DNA of 37,041 bases, taken from contig NZ_JAPNNL010000062.1 in assembly GCF_027620315.1 (NCBI RefSeq), positions 1-37,041 on the forward strand, in the 5' to 3' direction. Source of the DNA: Nonomuraea corallina (GTDB lineage Bacteria; Actinomycetota; Actinomycetes; Streptosporangiales; Streptosporangiaceae). The position numbers and the translations under genes were made by a program. Below are positions 24,801-33,232 of the stretch, one piece after another. Under the pieces are notes generated by a model, which saw only the letters and a list, made by a program, of their open reading frames with translations, ran no database searches and was not told the DNA's origin. Every line of letters starts with the position of its first letter. Within the stretch, counting starts at the first letter, position 1.

Positions 24801-25407
24801 GCGGGAGATGCTCGGCCTGTACGTGTCCGACCATCCGCTGTTCGGCGTCGAGCACATCCTCGCCGCCGGGGCCGACTGCTCGATCGCGGCGCTGCAGGAC
24901 GACAGCCGTCCCGACGGGCAGGTGGTCACCGTCGGCGGCATCCTGTCGGGGGTGCAGCGCAAGGTCACCAAGAAGGGCGACACCTGGGTGCTCACCCAGC
25001 TGGAGGACCTGGAGGGCGCCATCGAGGTGATGATCTTCCCGTCGGCCTACCAGCTCTGCTCGACCATCCTGGCCGAGGACGCGATCGTGTTCGTCAAGGG
25101 CCGCATCGACAAGCGGGAGGACGTCGGCAAGATCATCGCGATGGAGGTGACGGCGCCCGACCTGACCCAGGAGGCGGGCGGGCCGCTGCTGGTGAGCCTG
25201 CCGCTCAACCGCTGCACCGCCCCCGTGGTGAGCCGGCTCAAGGAGATCCTGACCACCCATCCCGGCACCTCCGAGGTCCACCTCCAGGTCCACAACGGCC
25301 CCAAGACGACCGTCCTGCGGGTCGACGACCGGCTGCGGGTGTCCCCGTCGCCGGCGCTCATGGGCGACCTGAAGCAGCTGCTCGGCCCGGCCTGCCTGGG
25401 CGCCTGA
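21880..25407 (+). CDS. dnaE: DNA polymerase III alpha subunit, DnaE1 type
   Basis: A 1175-residue replicative polymerase. The N-terminal PHP domain begins [17 protein letters not shown] and continues with [15 protein letters not shown]. The palm has [23 protein letters not shown] and the metal-binding motif [12 protein letters not shown] with Asp418 and Asp420. The fingers and tail include [20 protein letters not shown], helix-hairpin-helix segments and a C-terminal OB fold from about residue 1015 ([20 protein letters not shown]). This is the DnaE1 essential replicase by length and order; it is too complete for the ImuC/DnaE2 mutagenic type, which sits with imuA' and imuB. GGGAGG lies about 11 bases before the ATG. 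Confidence 0.97.
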   Translation: MSSSDSFVHLHVHTEYSMLDGAARLKQMFKQVGELGMPAIAITDHGNMHGAYDFYRQATGAGVKPIIGIEAYVAPASRFNKKPVLWGEPHQKKDDVSAGGYYTHMTIWARDRTGLHNLMRLSSRAYTEGFVRKWARMDADILAEHADGLMATTGCPSGEVQTRLRLGQYDEALKAAARYQEIFGKDNFFLEIMDHGLDIERRVRDGLTRISKELGIPPLVTNDSHYTYESDAASHDALLCIQTGKQLSDPDRFRFDGSGYYIKTADEMRAVDSSDLWAEGCRNTLLVAEKVDPTGFFEHRNLMPTFPVPDGLTEEEFFRQEVWKGLERRFPEGVDEEHRAWAENELRVIIQMGFPSYFLVVADFIMWAKNNGIRVGPGRGSAAGSLVAYALGITDLDPIPHGLIFERFLNPERVSMPDVDIDFDERRRGDVIRYVTEKWGADKVAMIATFGTIKAKAAIKDAGRVLGYPYALGDKVSKAFPPAVMGKDIPLAGIFDPDHPRYAEAGELRRLYEEDVDVKATIDLGKGLEGLIRQTGVHAAGVIMSAEVLTDHIPIMRRDSDGAIITQFDYPTCETLGLLKMDFLGLRNLTIIDDCLKMIEATTGEQIDLLELPLDNRRAYELLARGDTLGIFQLDGGGMRSLLRLMRPDNFEDISAALALYRPGPMGANSHTNYALRKNGQQEITPIHPELEEPLKEILSTTHGLIVYQEQVMAIAQKVANYSLGGADLLRRAMGKKKKSELDKQFVTFEQGMKDNGFSAAAIKALWDILLPFSDYAFNKAHTAGYGLVSYWTAYLKANYPAAYMAALLSSVKDDKDKSALYLNECRRMGIKVFPPDVNDSDFDFTPRGTDIRFGLSAIRNVGANVVDGIINARKEKGRFADFKDFLRKVPALVCNKRVIESLIKAGAFDSLGHVRKGLVMVHEQAVDAIIDIKKNEAIGQDSLFGAIEGGEDQTFDVQIPVGEWDKTTLLQFEREMLGLYVSDHPLFGVEHILAAGADCSIAALQDDSRPDGQVVTVGGILSGVQRKVTKKGDTWVLTQLEDLEGAIEVMIFPSAYQLCSTILAEDAIVFVKGRIDKREDVGKIIAMEVTAPDLTQEAGGPLLVSLPLNRCTAPVVSRLKEILTTHPGTSEVHLQVHNGPKTTVLRVDDRLRVSPSPALMGDLKQLLGPACLGA

Positions 25408-25458
25408 CCGTTCCCGCCCGACCGGCGCCCGTCCGGCCGTTCGGGTGGTGGAGTTCCA

Positions 25459-25480
25459 CCAGGCCGGGACCCCGGCCTGG
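25459..25480 (+). terminator. GC-rich hairpin after dnaE
   Basis: CCAGGCCGG pairs with CCGGCCTGG around a GACC tetraloop, 51 bases after the dnaE stop. There is no T-run. A second small palindrome (TGGTGGA-GT-TCCACCA, 25446-25461) overlaps its left arm. Terminator function is probable but not certain. Confidence 0.5.
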
Positions 25481-25528
25481 GCAGACCTCGCCATCGTGGG
25501 ACGCCCCCGGGTGGGGGAGGATCACGGG

Positions 25529-26899
25529 GTGAACGAGCTGCACTACCTGAGCGCCACCGAGCTCAGCCGGCTGATCCGCACCCGCCAGGTGAGCGCGGTC
25601 GAGGTGCTCCAAGCCCACCTCGACCGCATCGAGCAGGTCAACCCCAAGGTCAACGCCGTCGTCACCATCGTCGCCGAGCAGGCCATGGACGCCGCCAAGG
25701 CCGCCGACGCCGTCGAGCCGGTCGGTCCGCTGCACGGCGTGCCCGTCGCGCACAAGGACCTCACCGACACCGCCGGGATCCGCACCACGTACGGTTCGCC
25801 GCTCTTCGCCGACCACGTGCCGGACCGGGACGACCTGGTCGTGCGGCGGCTGAGGGCGGCGGGCGCGATCACCGTGGGCAAGACGAACACGCCCGAGTTC
25901 GGCACCGGCTCCCACACCGTCAACGAGGTCTTCGGCGTCACCCGCAACCCTTACGACCTGACCAGGTCCGCCGGGGGCAGCAGCGGCGGCGCGGCGGCCG
26001 CGCTGGCCACCGGGATGGTGCCGCTGGCCGACGGCTCCGACATGGGCGGGTCGCTGCGCAACCCGGCGTCGTTCTGCAACGTGGTGGGGCTGCGGCCGAC
26101 GCCGGGCCGGGTGCCGGCCGTCTCGGAGACCGCGGCCTGGTACACGCTGTCCGTGCAGGGCCCGATGGCCAGGACCGTGGACGACCTGAGCCTGATGCTG
26201 TCGGTCATCTCCGGGTTCGACCCGCGCTCGCCGTACGCGATCAGGGAGGAGTACGCGCCGGAACCGGAGGAGGGGGTGGCGGGGCTGCGCGTGGCGTGGA
26301 GCCCCGACCTCGGCGGCCTGCCGGTCGACGCGCAGACGGCGGCGGTCACCGCGACCGCGCCCGCGGTGTTCGAGCGGCTCGGCGCCCGGGTGGAGCAGGT
26401 GGAGCTGGACCTTTCGGACGCCGAGCCGGCCTTTCGCACCTACCGGGCGTGGTACTACGCGCTGGCCTACGGAGACCTGCAGGGGCTCGGGGCCAACACG
26501 GCCTGGAACGTCGAGCAGGGACGCCGGGTCACCGGCGCCGACCTGGCCCGCGCCGAACGCGCCCGCAGCGGGCTCTACCAGCGGATGGCCGCCTTCTTCG
26601 ACACCTACGACGTGCTCATCGCGCCGGTCAGCCAGGTGCCGCCGTTCCCGGCGCACGAGCCGTACGTGCGGGTCGTCGACGGGGTCGAGCTGCCCGACTA
26701 CCTGGCGTGGATGCGGTCGGCGTACTGGATCAGCGTCCTGCACGCTCCGGCCGCGTCCGTGCCGGCCGGGTTCACGCCGTCCGGGCTGCCGGTGGGGGTG
26801 CAGATCGTCGGCAGGCCCTTCGCCGACGCCCGTGTCCTGCGGGTGGCCCGCGCGTTCGAGCAGGCCACCGGGCACGCCTCCCGACGTCCCCCGCTCTGA
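25529..26899 (+). CDS. amidase signature family hydrolase
   Basis: A 456-residue amidase of the amidase-signature family (GatA, fatty acid amide hydrolase and 6-aminohexanoate cyclic dimer hydrolase relatives). The Ser-cisSer-Lys triad is visible: Lys in PVAHKDLTDTAG, cis-Ser in RSAGGSSGGAAAALA and the nucleophile Ser in GSDMGGSLRNPA. It is not the tRNA GatA itself, since no gatB or gatC is nearby and the C-terminal half diverges. The likely substrate is a small amide, unspecified. GTG at 25529 has GGGGGAGG eight bases upstream; the frame is open further left but that part is the dnaE spacer. Confidence 0.9.
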   Translation: MNELHYLSATELSRLIRTRQVSAVEVLQAHLDRIEQVNPKVNAVVTIVAEQAMDAAKAADAVEPVGPLHGVPVAHKDLTDTAGIRTTYGSPLFADHVPDRDDLVVRRLRAAGAITVGKTNTPEFGTGSHTVNEVFGVTRNPYDLTRSAGGSSGGAAAALATGMVPLADGSDMGGSLRNPASFCNVVGLRPTPGRVPAVSETAAWYTLSVQGPMARTVDDLSLMLSVISGFDPRSPYAIREEYAPEPEEGVAGLRVAWSPDLGGLPVDAQTAAVTATAPAVFERLGARVEQVELDLSDAEPAFRTYRAWYYALAYGDLQGLGANTAWNVEQGRRVTGADLARAERARSGLYQRMAAFFDTYDVLIAPVSQVPPFPAHEPYVRVVDGVELPDYLAWMRSAYWISVLHAPAASVPAGFTPSGLPVGVQIVGRPFADARVLRVARAFEQATGHASRRPPL

Positions 26900-26916
26900 C
26901 GGGTGATCGGGGCGCC

Positions 26917-27465
26917 TCAGCCGGGAGGGGTCGGGCCGGGCGGGGGAGCGGTGGTCCCGGCGGGCGGGTGGGGTCTGCGCAGCGGGGACTCGCGGTAGCC
27001 GTGCATGCCCTCCAGGAAACCGAACACCCCGGTGGCGAGCAGCGGCCACGACACCAGGACGCCCTTGGCCGTCAGGGTCAGCGGCCCGGGCAGGAAGGCG
27101 ACGCCCGGGGCGGCCGCGGCCTCGACGGCGACCACGCCCACGGTGAAGGTCGTCCCGGCCCAGAAGGCGGCGAAGGCGCCCGCCGCGCCGCCCAGGGCGA
27201 GGCCGAGCAGGACGGGGAGCTGGACGCGGCGGCTGAGGAACCAGGCCAGCGTCCCGCAGGCGAGCCCCAGCGCGCCGGTGACCGTGGCGAACCAGCCGTC
27301 CGCCGCGATGAGCGCCTGCGTCGACGGGTCGGCCAGCGTCGGCGTCCGCTCGATGACCTGGTACGGCGGCCGGGGCGACAGGGCGGACCACAGGAGACCG
27401 GCGGGAAGTCCGAGGACCGCGAGTGCGAGGACAGTGATCGCGAACGCGCGTACTTCCCTCGTCAC
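26917..27465 (-). CDS. small four-helix membrane protein, DUF2567-like
   Basis: A 182-residue membrane protein with about four hydrophobic helices, the Asp-Gly-Trp-Phe segment (LIAADGWFATVTGALGL) after the first outer loop, and a Pro-rich C-terminal tail. It looks like the actinobacterial DUF2567 group, for which no function is known; I am only moderately sure of the family. The GTG at 27465 has AAGGGG six bases upstream. It is convergent with the amidase (17-bp gap) and divergent from murA, with which it shares a short 62-bp promoter region. Confidence 0.7.
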   Translation of the reverse strand: MTREVRAFAITVLALAVLGLPAGLLWSALSPRPPYQVIERTPTLADPSTQALIAADGWFATVTGALGLACGTLAWFLSRRVQLPVLLGLALGGAAGAFAAFWAGTTFTVGVVAVEAAAAPGVAFLPGPLTLTAKGVLVSWPLLATGVFGFLEGMHGYRESPLRRPHPPAGTTAPPPGPTPPG

Positions 27466-27515
27466 GCCACGCCCCTTCAATCGCCGGCAGGACCAGATCG
27501 ATGGTATATCCCGGT

Positions 27516-27521
27516 TAGGCT
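27516..27521 (+). promoter_or_regulatory. -10 element of a leaderless start (murA)
   Basis: TAGGCT is followed by exactly six bases and the GTG at 27528, and there is no Shine-Dalgarno sequence before that GTG. This fits a leaderless transcript. Confidence 0.55.
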
Positions 27522-27527
27522 CACTTC

Positions 27528-28838
27528 GTGAATGAAGAGAAGGTCTGGTCGATAGAACCCTCTGGCCCACTTCGCGGCGATGTGGTGGTCCGGGGTTCCA
27601 AGAACGGGGTCTCCAAGCACATGGTCGCCGCCATGCTCGGCAGCGGCGAGAGCAGCATCCAGAACGCCCCCGAGGTGGGCGAGGTCGGCATCACCGCGGC
27701 CATGCTGGAGGCGCTCGGGATCCGCGTCGAGGTCGGCGGGAAGGAGATCCGCATCGAGCGGGGCCCGGAGATCAGGCCGCGGGTGCCCGACGCGTTCACC
27801 GGCCTGAACCGGATCCCGATCCTCATGCTGGGCCCGCTGCTGCACCTGGCGGGGGAGGCGTTCGTCCCGCTGGTGGGCGGCGACCCGATCGGGCGGCGGC
27901 CGATCAACTTCCACGTGGAGGCGCTGCGCGCGATGGGCGCCGAGGTGGAGGTCGGCGAAGGCGGCGTCCACGCCAAGGCCGAACGGCTGCACGGCACCCG
28001 CCTGGAGCTGCCGTACCCGAGCGTCGGCGCCACCGAGACGATCCTCATGTCCGCGGTCCTGGCCGAGGGCAAGACCGTGCTGAAGAACGCGGCCACCGAG
28101 CCCGAGGTGGTGGAGCTGGCGCTGTTCCTGCAGCGGATGGGCGCCAGGATCGAGCTGTCGCCGGACCGCAGGATCGTCATCGAGGGCGTGGAGCGGCTGC
28201 GCGGCGCCTCGACCTGGCTGGCCGGCGACCGCATCGAGGCGTTCTCGTACCTCGCGGCGGGCCTGATCACCGGCGGGGAGGTGCGCGTGCACGGCTGCCC
28301 GCAGGACCGCCTGGTCACCGCGATCACCACGCTGGCCAGGATGGGCGCCCGGTTCGACATCAACGACGAGTACCTGTGCGCCACCGCGCCGCCGGAGGGG
28401 CTGCGGGCGGCGGCCGTGCAGACCGACACCCACCCCGGGTTCATGACGGACTGGCAGACGCCGCTCATGGTGCTGTTCACGCAGAGCCAGGGCATGTCGG
28501 TGCTGCACGAGACGGTCTTCGAGAACCGCCTGGTGTACGTGCCGGCGCTGACGAGCATGGGTTGCGAGATCGAGGTGTTCGACCAGTGCCTCGGCGGGCC
28601 GGCCTGCCGCTACCACGACACCAATGCCCGCCACTCGGCCGTGGTGCGCGGGGTGTCCCGGCTCAGGGGCGCCGAGGTGACGCTGCCCGACATCCGGGCC
28701 GGGTTCTCCGCGGTGCTGGCCGCCGCCGTCGCCGAAGGGCGCTCGACGCTGCGCGGCGTGCACCACATCGAGCGCGGCTACCACCGGCCGTTCGAGCAGT
28801 TCCAGTCCCTCGGTCTGAACATCAGCAGAGGATCGTAA
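27528..28838 (+). CDS. murA: UDP-GlcNAc 1-carboxyvinyltransferase, Asp active-site variant
   Basis: A 436-residue MurA/EPSP-fold enzyme that transfers enolpyruvate from PEP to UDP-GlcNAc, the first step of peptidoglycan precursor synthesis. RGSKNGVSK gives the conserved Lys25-Asn26, HPGFMTDWQTPLM the catalytic Asp region, and LPDIRAGFSAV the PEP-binding Arg. The usual active-site Cys (Cys115 of E. coli, in GGCxIGxRP) is Asp119 in GGDPIGRRP. Cys-to-Asp MurA, as in mycobacteria, is active but does not react with fosfomycin. It could be the housekeeping enzyme or a second MurA-like paralog; the genome outside this window decides. It lies 19 bp before a peptidoglycan synthase gene. Confidence 0.92.
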   Translation: MNEEKVWSIEPSGPLRGDVVVRGSKNGVSKHMVAAMLGSGESSIQNAPEVGEVGITAAMLEALGIRVEVGGKEIRIERGPEIRPRVPDAFTGLNRIPILMLGPLLHLAGEAFVPLVGGDPIGRRPINFHVEALRAMGAEVEVGEGGVHAKAERLHGTRLELPYPSVGATETILMSAVLAEGKTVLKNAATEPEVVELALFLQRMGARIELSPDRRIVIEGVERLRGASTWLAGDRIEAFSYLAAGLITGGEVRVHGCPQDRLVTAITTLARMGARFDINDEYLCATAPPEGLRAAAVQTDTHPGFMTDWQTPLMVLFTQSQGMSVLHETVFENRLVYVPALTSMGCEIEVFDQCLGGPACRYHDTNARHSAVVRGVSRLRGAEVTLPDIRAGFSAVLAAAVAEGRSTLRGVHHIERGYHRPFEQFQSLGLNISRGS

Positions 28839-28857
28839 AGAGTCAGGAACCGGGCGT

Positions 28858-31104
28858 TTGCCGGGGATCGGACGGTCGTACATCAACGACGTGACTGACC
28901 GCACATCGATCGCCACGCTGGGTCTGGTGGGCGCTCTCGGCGGGGTGCTGGTGGCGGCGCTGGCCGCGCCCGTGGTCGCCGGGGCGGGCCTGGCCGCCAA
29001 GGGCGCCGCCGACACCTTCACCCACCTGCCGCCGCCCCCGCGTGAGGAGCCGCTGAGCGAGGTGACGCGGCTGGTCGACACGAGCGGGCGCACCTTCGCC
29101 CAGTTCTACCAGGCCAACCGGACCGCGGTGCGGCTGTCGCAGGTGGCGCCGGTGATGCGGCGCGCGATCGTGGCCATCGAGGACTCCCGCTTCTACGAGC
29201 ACGGCGGCATGGACGTCATCGGCACGCTGCGCGCGCTCATCGCCAACACCCGTGCCGGCGCGATCCGGCAGGGCGGCTCCTCGCTCACCCAGCAGCTGGT
29301 GAAGAACATCCTGGTGGAGAACGCCCAGACCGACCAGGAACGGGACCGGGCCCGCGCCCCCAGCATCTCCCGCAAGGTGCACGAACTGCGGCTGGCGCTG
29401 GCGCTGGAACGCAAGTACCGCAAGGACGAGATCCTGGAGAAGTACCTGAACATCGCCTACTTCGGAGCCGGCGCCCACGGCGTCGAGGCGGCGGCCAGGC
29501 GGTTCTTCTCCACCACGGCCGCCGAGCTGACCCTGAGCGAGGCGGCCACGCTGGCCGGCGCCGTGCGCACCCCGTACTCGACCGACCCGTCGATCGGCCG
29601 CTCGCACCGCGCGCGGCTCAAGGAGCGCCGCGACCTGGTGCTCGACCGGATGGCGGGACTGAAGCTGATCCCCAAGGAGCGGGCGGCGGCCGCCAAGGCC
29701 GGCCCGCTCGGGCTGCGGCTGCGGCCCGAGCCCGGCGGCTGCTCGCAGAGCGAGCATCCGTACTTCTGCCTGTACGTGCAGCGCGAGCTGCTGACGAACG
29801 AGGCCTTCGGCAGCACGGCGGCGGTGCGCCGGGCCCGCATGGAGCGCGGCGGCCTGGTGATCAGGACCAGCCTCAGCCCGAGGGCGCAGAAAGCCGCCGA
29901 ACGGGCCATCCGCGAACGCGTCGACCCGGCCGACACCGAGGTGGCAGCCGAGGCGATGGTGGAGCCGGGCAGCGGCTGGATCAGGGCCATGGCCGCCAGC
30001 AAGAAGGTCGGCCCGGGCAAGAAGGGCGGCCCGCGCACCACCTACAACCTGGTCGCCGACGCCCGTCACGGCGGCGGGCAGGGGCTGCAGGCCGGTTCCA
30101 CGTTCAAGGTGTTCACCCTGGCCACCGCGCTCAGGGAGGGCTGGCGGTTCGGCGACGGGTTCGACACGCCAGGAAGTCTGGTGCCGTCGTCGGGCTACCG
30201 GGACTGCGCGGGACGGCCGGTCAACGACCCGTCGACGGAGGTGTACAACGCCAGCGGCGAGGGCAGCGACGGCGGCCCGCACAGCCTGGAGACCGGCACC
30301 TGGAAGTCGGTCAACATCTTCTACATGATGCTGGAGCGCAAGGTCGGCCTCTGCGACGTGGTCAAGACCGCAAGGAGGCTCGGCATCACCAGGGCCGACG
30401 GCCGGCCGCTGCGCGAGGTGCCGACGTTCACGCTGGGCGTCAACGAGATGGACCCGCTCACGGTCGCCGCCTCGTTCGCCGCGCTCGCGGCCCGCGGCCG
30501 TTACTGCCGCCCGCTGGCCATCGTGGAGATCGTCGACAGGAACGACCGCCGCACCGGGATGCGGCCGAACTGCCGCCGGGCGATCGCGCCGGAGGTCGCC
30601 GACGCGGTCAGCCACGTGCTGACCGGGGTGTTCGACAAGGGGACGATGCGCGGCCAGGACCCCGGCCGGCCCGCCGCCGGCAAGACCGGCACCAACAACG
30701 GCTACACCTCGGCCTGGTTCGCCGGCTACACGCCGCAGCTCGCGGCCGCGGTCAGCGTCGGCGACATCCGCGGCTCGTACCGCTACCCGCTCAGGGACGT
30801 GCGGATCGGCGACCAGTACTACGGCTCCGTGCAGGGCGCCTCGCTGCCGGGGCCGATCTGGGTGGAGTCGATACGGCAGGCGCTGCGGGACGAGGAGCCC
30901 CGCCGCTTCCACCGCCCGGACATGGACCGTTTCGGCGGCGGCCACACCCCGGGCCTGGAGGAGGAGCGGGACGAGGAGGAGAACGGGACGCGGGCCCGCG
31001 GGCGGCACGACCGCCCCGGCAGGCACCACCCGATCTCCAGGCGCCACCGCCAGCTCATGCAGTGGCTGCTCGGCGAGCGCCGGCGGCCGCCGCGCGGCTG
31101 GTGA
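28858..31104 (+). CDS. class A penicillin-binding protein (transglycosylase/transpeptidase)
   Basis: A 748-residue bifunctional peptidoglycan synthase. After a short cytoplasmic start and one membrane helix (about 18-48) comes the glycosyltransferase-51 domain with catalytic Glu108 in AIEDSRFYEHGGMD and GGSSLTQQLVKN at 139-150. The transpeptidase domain has GSTFK (Ser414, Lys417), SVN at 484-486 and KTG at 609-611, so both activities look intact. The C-terminal tail (about 680-748) is rich in Arg, Glu and His, with no PASTA or fibronectin repeats. Start: TTG 28858 with AGGA nine bases upstream, or GTG 28891 without one; both keep the helix. It is probably co-transcribed with murA. Confidence 0.92.
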   Translation: MPGIGRSYINDVTDRTSIATLGLVGALGGVLVAALAAPVVAGAGLAAKGAADTFTHLPPPPREEPLSEVTRLVDTSGRTFAQFYQANRTAVRLSQVAPVMRRAIVAIEDSRFYEHGGMDVIGTLRALIANTRAGAIRQGGSSLTQQLVKNILVENAQTDQERDRARAPSISRKVHELRLALALERKYRKDEILEKYLNIAYFGAGAHGVEAAARRFFSTTAAELTLSEAATLAGAVRTPYSTDPSIGRSHRARLKERRDLVLDRMAGLKLIPKERAAAAKAGPLGLRLRPEPGGCSQSEHPYFCLYVQRELLTNEAFGSTAAVRRARMERGGLVIRTSLSPRAQKAAERAIRERVDPADTEVAAEAMVEPGSGWIRAMAASKKVGPGKKGGPRTTYNLVADARHGGGQGLQAGSTFKVFTLATALREGWRFGDGFDTPGSLVPSSGYRDCAGRPVNDPSTEVYNASGEGSDGGPHSLETGTWKSVNIFYMMLERKVGLCDVVKTARRLGITRADGRPLREVPTFTLGVNEMDPLTVAASFAALAARGRYCRPLAIVEIVDRNDRRTGMRPNCRRAIAPEVADAVSHVLTGVFDKGTMRGQDPGRPAAGKTGTNNGYTSAWFAGYTPQLAAAVSVGDIRGSYRYPLRDVRIGDQYYGSVQGASLPGPIWVESIRQALRDEEPRRFHRPDMDRFGGGHTPGLEEERDEEENGTRARGRHDRPGRHHPISRRHRQLMQWLLGERRRPPRGW

Positions 31105-31108
31105 GGCG

Positions 31109-31603
31109 TCAGGCCGGTCTGCCGATGGGCGCGGTCACGGCCCCGGTGAGCTCGATCAGGGCGGACGGGGCGGTCTCGATCTGCAGCCCGCGCCGGCCGG
31201 CCGAGAAGTAGACCGTCTCGAACTCCAGCGCCGAGGCGTCGACGACGGTCGGCAGCCGCTTGCGCTGCCCGAGCGGGCTGATGCCGCCCACCACGTAACC
31301 CGTCACCCGCTCGACCTTGGCGGCGTCGGCCATCGCCGCCCGCTTCCCGCCGAGCGCGGAGGCGAGCGCCTTCAGGTCGAGCCTGCCCGCCACCGGCACG
31401 ACCGCGACGGCCAGGCCGCCCTCGGTCTCGGCCACGAGCGTCTTGAAGATCCGCTCGTACGGGACGCCGAGCGCGTCGGCGGCCTCCTCGCCGTAGGCCT
31501 GGGCAGCGGGGTCGTGGTCGTAGGGGTGGAGCGTGAACCGCGCTCCGGCCTTCTCCAGCGCGACGGTGGCGGGGGTGCCGCCCCTGGTCTTCGACTTGCC
31601 CAC
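31109..31603 (-). CDS. ybaK: YbaK/EbsC-family Cys-tRNA(Pro) deacylase
   Basis: A 164-residue YbaK-type trans-editing protein that hydrolyses misacylated Cys-tRNA-Pro. The motifs HPYDHDPAAQAYGEEAADALG, IFKTLVAET with its conserved Lys, VVGGISPLGQRKRLPTVVD and GRRGLQIETAPSALIELTGA match the family closely. The GTG start at 31603 has no Shine-Dalgarno sequence but lies six bases after a TACACT hexamer, so the gene is probably leaderless. Its 3' end is only 4 bp from the convergent penicillin-binding protein gene. Confidence 0.93.
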   Translation of the reverse strand: MGKSKTRGGTPATVALEKAGARFTLHPYDHDPAAQAYGEEAADALGVPYERIFKTLVAETEGGLAVAVVPVAGRLDLKALASALGGKRAAMADAAKVERVTGYVVGGISPLGQRKRLPTVVDASALEFETVYFSAGRRGLQIETAPSALIELTGAVTAPIGRPA

Positions 31604-31609
31604 CTGTCG

Positions 31610-31615
31610 AGTGTA
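31610..31615 (-). promoter_or_regulatory. -10 element of a leaderless start (ybaK)
   Basis: On the minus strand TACACT is followed by six bases and the GTG at 31603. No clear -35 or Shine-Dalgarno sequence is present. Confidence 0.55.
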
Positions 31616-31647
31616 GCGAATCTACAATGTAAAGGCGCGGGCGGGGG

Positions 31648-32661
31648 TCAACCGGCGGCCGAGGCGCCCGGGGAGCCCGGCCCGCCGAGGCGGACCTCAC
31701 CCGGGTCGCGGTCGGGGCGCAGGCCGCGCCAGGACGGATGGCGCAGCCGGTGGTCGCCGGTCAGCTCGGCGTACTGGACCTCGCCGACCAGGAGCGGCCG
31801 CACCCAGTGGGCGCCCCGGGCGTGCTCGCGGGGCACCGGCTCGGCGAAGGGCGGGTCGGGCCGCTCCAGCGGGGCCAGGCGCTGGTGCAGGTCGCGCAGC
31901 ATGGCCTCGGTGAAGCCGGTGCCGACGTGCCCGACGAACAGCAGCCGGCCCGCGTCGTCGTACGAGCCGAGCAACAGGGAGCCGATGCCGCCGGAGCGTC
32001 GTCCCGCGCCGGGTTTCCAGCCGCCGATGACGACCTCGACGGCGCTGACGTTCTTGACCTTGGTCCACTCGCCGCTGCGCCTGCCGGGGCGGTACGGGGA
32101 GGTGAGTCGTTTGCAGACGACGCCTTCGAGGCCGAGCCGGCGGGAGGAGGCGAAGGCGTCCTCGGCGTGGTCGTGGAAGCGGACGGGCACCTGCCAGCGG
32201 TAGCCGGGGGTGAAGACGTCCTCCAGCAGCTCACGCCGTGCGGTGTAGGGCAGCTGGACGAGCGGGTCGTCGCCGAGGTGGAGCAGGTCGAAGGCCATGA
32301 AGGTCACGGGCACGGCGCGGGCGAGCTCGGCGACGCTGACCGGGTTGCGCTGGTGCATGCGCGGCTGGAGCGCGCCGAAGCTGGGCCGGCCGGCCTCGTC
32401 GAAGGCGATGATCTCGCCGTCGACGACGGCCTGGCGGCGCCCGGCGGCGCCGGCCATGAGCCGAAGCTCGGGATAGGCGGCGGTGATGTCCCTGACGTTG
32501 CGCGACAGCAGCCGCACGGTCCCGTCGGCGATGTAGGCGATCGCGCGGACGCCGTCCCATTTCATCTCCACGGCCCATTCGTCCTGGTGAGTGGTGGGCA
32601 GGGAGCCGGGCTGGGCCAGCATCGGCGCGTAGGTGGGCAGCGGCGCCATGACGGATGGCAT
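31648..32661 (-). CDS. single-domain ATP-dependent DNA ligase (LigC/LigD-ligase type)
   Basis: A 337-residue ATP-dependent DNA ligase. The adenylated Lys34 lies in EMKWDGVRAIAY, followed by LLSRNVRDIT (motif Ia), VVDGEIIAFDEAG (motif III), FMAFDLLHL, GLEGVVCKRL (motif IV) and WTKVKNVSAVEVVIGGW (motif V). The OB-fold part is VGHVGTGF to GEVQYAELTGDHRLRHPSW. It resembles LigC and the ligase domain of LigD, which work in non-homologous end joining or accessory base-excision repair in actinobacteria. No Ku or polymerase/nuclease domain gene is in the window. The ATG at 32661 has a weak GGGG run upstream. Gene lies 44 bp before ybaK in the same direction. Confidence 0.93.
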   Translation of the reverse strand: MPSVMAPLPTYAPMLAQPGSLPTTHQDEWAVEMKWDGVRAIAYIADGTVRLLSRNVRDITAAYPELRLMAGAAGRRQAVVDGEIIAFDEAGRPSFGALQPRMHQRNPVSVAELARAVPVTFMAFDLLHLGDDPLVQLPYTARRELLEDVFTPGYRWQVPVRFHDHAEDAFASSRRLGLEGVVCKRLTSPYRPGRRSGEWTKVKNVSAVEVVIGGWKPGAGRRSGGIGSLLLGSYDDAGRLLFVGHVGTGFTEAMLRDLHQRLAPLERPDPPFAEPVPREHARGAHWVRPLLVGEVQYAELTGDHRLRHPSWRGLRPDRDPGEVRLGGPGSPGASAAG

Positions 32662-32711
32662 ACCCCGGCCGGGTCGTTGAGGTAACCCGGGCGGCGTGGC
32701 CGGCTTCCGGG

Positions 32712-32903
32712 TCAGGCCGTCCGGCGGTCGTCCTCGACGAGCTGGGCCAGGTCGACGCCGTGGGCGGCCAGCTCGCTCACGCCGGCGCAGTAGCCCTGGA
32801 GGTAGAGACGGCCGCCGATGTCCTGGGAGATGCGCAGGAGCGGCCGGTCGTCCAGCACGATGGCCTCCACCACGATGCCGTCGGGTGCACGCCAGATCGC
32901 CAT
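32712..32903 (-). CDS. 63-residue hypothetical protein
   Basis: A small soluble-looking protein beginning MAIWRAPDGIVVEAIVLDDRP and ending AQLVEDDRRTA, acidic in its last third. I do not recognise a family. Good third-position GC, a sensible hydrophobic pattern and a TACGAT-N6-ATG leaderless promoter support it as a real gene. An open frame continues upstream to 32990 but crosses the AT-rich promoter and is not conserved-looking. It lies 50 bp before the DNA ligase gene, perhaps in one transcript. Confidence 0.7.
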   Translation of the reverse strand: MAIWRAPDGIVVEAIVLDDRPLLRISQDIGGRLYLQGYCAGVSELAAHGVDLAQLVEDDRRTA

Positions 32904-32909
32904 GCCGCG

Positions 32910-32915
32910 ATCGTA
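32910..32915 (-). promoter_or_regulatory. -10 element of a leaderless start (63-residue protein)
   Basis: On the minus strand TACGAT is followed by six bases and the ATG at 32903, inside the most AT-rich patch of the region. No Shine-Dalgarno sequence is present. Confidence 0.6.
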
Positions 32916-32930
32916 CAAAAAGCTAGGTAA

Positions 32931-32959
32931 AGGACACGTAATGACAAAGTACGTATAAA
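32931..32959 (+). promoter_or_regulatory. possible plus-strand promoter facing the hairpin region
   Basis: AGGACA (32931-32936) and TATAAA (32954-32959) are 17 bases apart, a good spacing for a vegetative sigma factor. Transcription would start near 32965 and run into the chain of hairpins and then hisD. It is back to back with the promoter of the 63-residue protein. Confidence 0.5.
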
Positions 32960-32964
32960 GCCCG

Positions 32965-33141
32965 GAGCGGCGAGGGAAAGCCCGGCCCAAGAGGCGGCGT
33001 TAGTTCCTCCGCGTCCGGGGAAGCATCAGCGCCGGAGCTCCCCTGAGCCGTGGCCTTCCCCGCCACGGCGCCTCGCCCTGGCGCTCGGCCCGGGCCAGGG
33101 CGAGCGGCCGTGAGGCTGTTCCCCTTGACAGCCTCACGGCC
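32965..33141 (+). ncRNA. candidate structured RNA with four tandem hairpins
   Basis: This part of a 335-bp gene-free region holds four hairpins in a row: 33017-33043 (7 bp with a bulge), 33047-33069 (8 bp, loop CTTCCCC), 33072-33104 (11 bp) and 33106-33141 (14 bp, loop TCCCCTTG). The last three are perfect and only 1-2 bases apart. None has a T-run. A plausible promoter lies upstream. The C-rich loops could pair with G-rich ribosome-binding sites, as proposed for actinobacterial C-rich-loop RNAs, but expression is not shown. It may instead be a long leader of hisD or an extragenic repeat. Confidence 0.45.
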
Positions 33142-33226
33142 CTGCCTCGGGCTCCTCCCCGCGCCAGGGGCCACGCCCGAAGGTGTCCGCATGGTGGACG
33201 GAAGCGGATACAGGGGTCGGACTCCG

Positions 33227-33232
33227 TAGACT
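33227..33232 (+). promoter_or_regulatory. -10 element of a leaderless start (hisD)
   Basis: TAGACT is followed by six bases (AGGAGG) and the GTG at 33239. The AGGAGG directly abuts the start codon, too close to work as a Shine-Dalgarno sequence, so leaderless translation is likely. Confidence 0.55.

Noticed and set aside
21832..25494. A 1220-codon open frame on the strand opposite dnaE
   Set aside because: It mirrors the whole dnaE gene, its protein is repetitive Val/Gly/Leu/Asp/Arg sequence without domains, and such antisense frames are expected at this GC content.
32965..33141. Assignment of the hairpin chain to the 6C RNA family
   Set aside because: The loops contain runs of only four C, not the six or more expected, and there are more hairpins than in that model. 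Kept only as an unnamed candidate.
33125..33153. TTGACA at 33125 as a -35 for hisD
   Set aside because: It lies inside the 14-bp hairpin and the base position 17-18 downstream is CGGGCT-like, not a -10.
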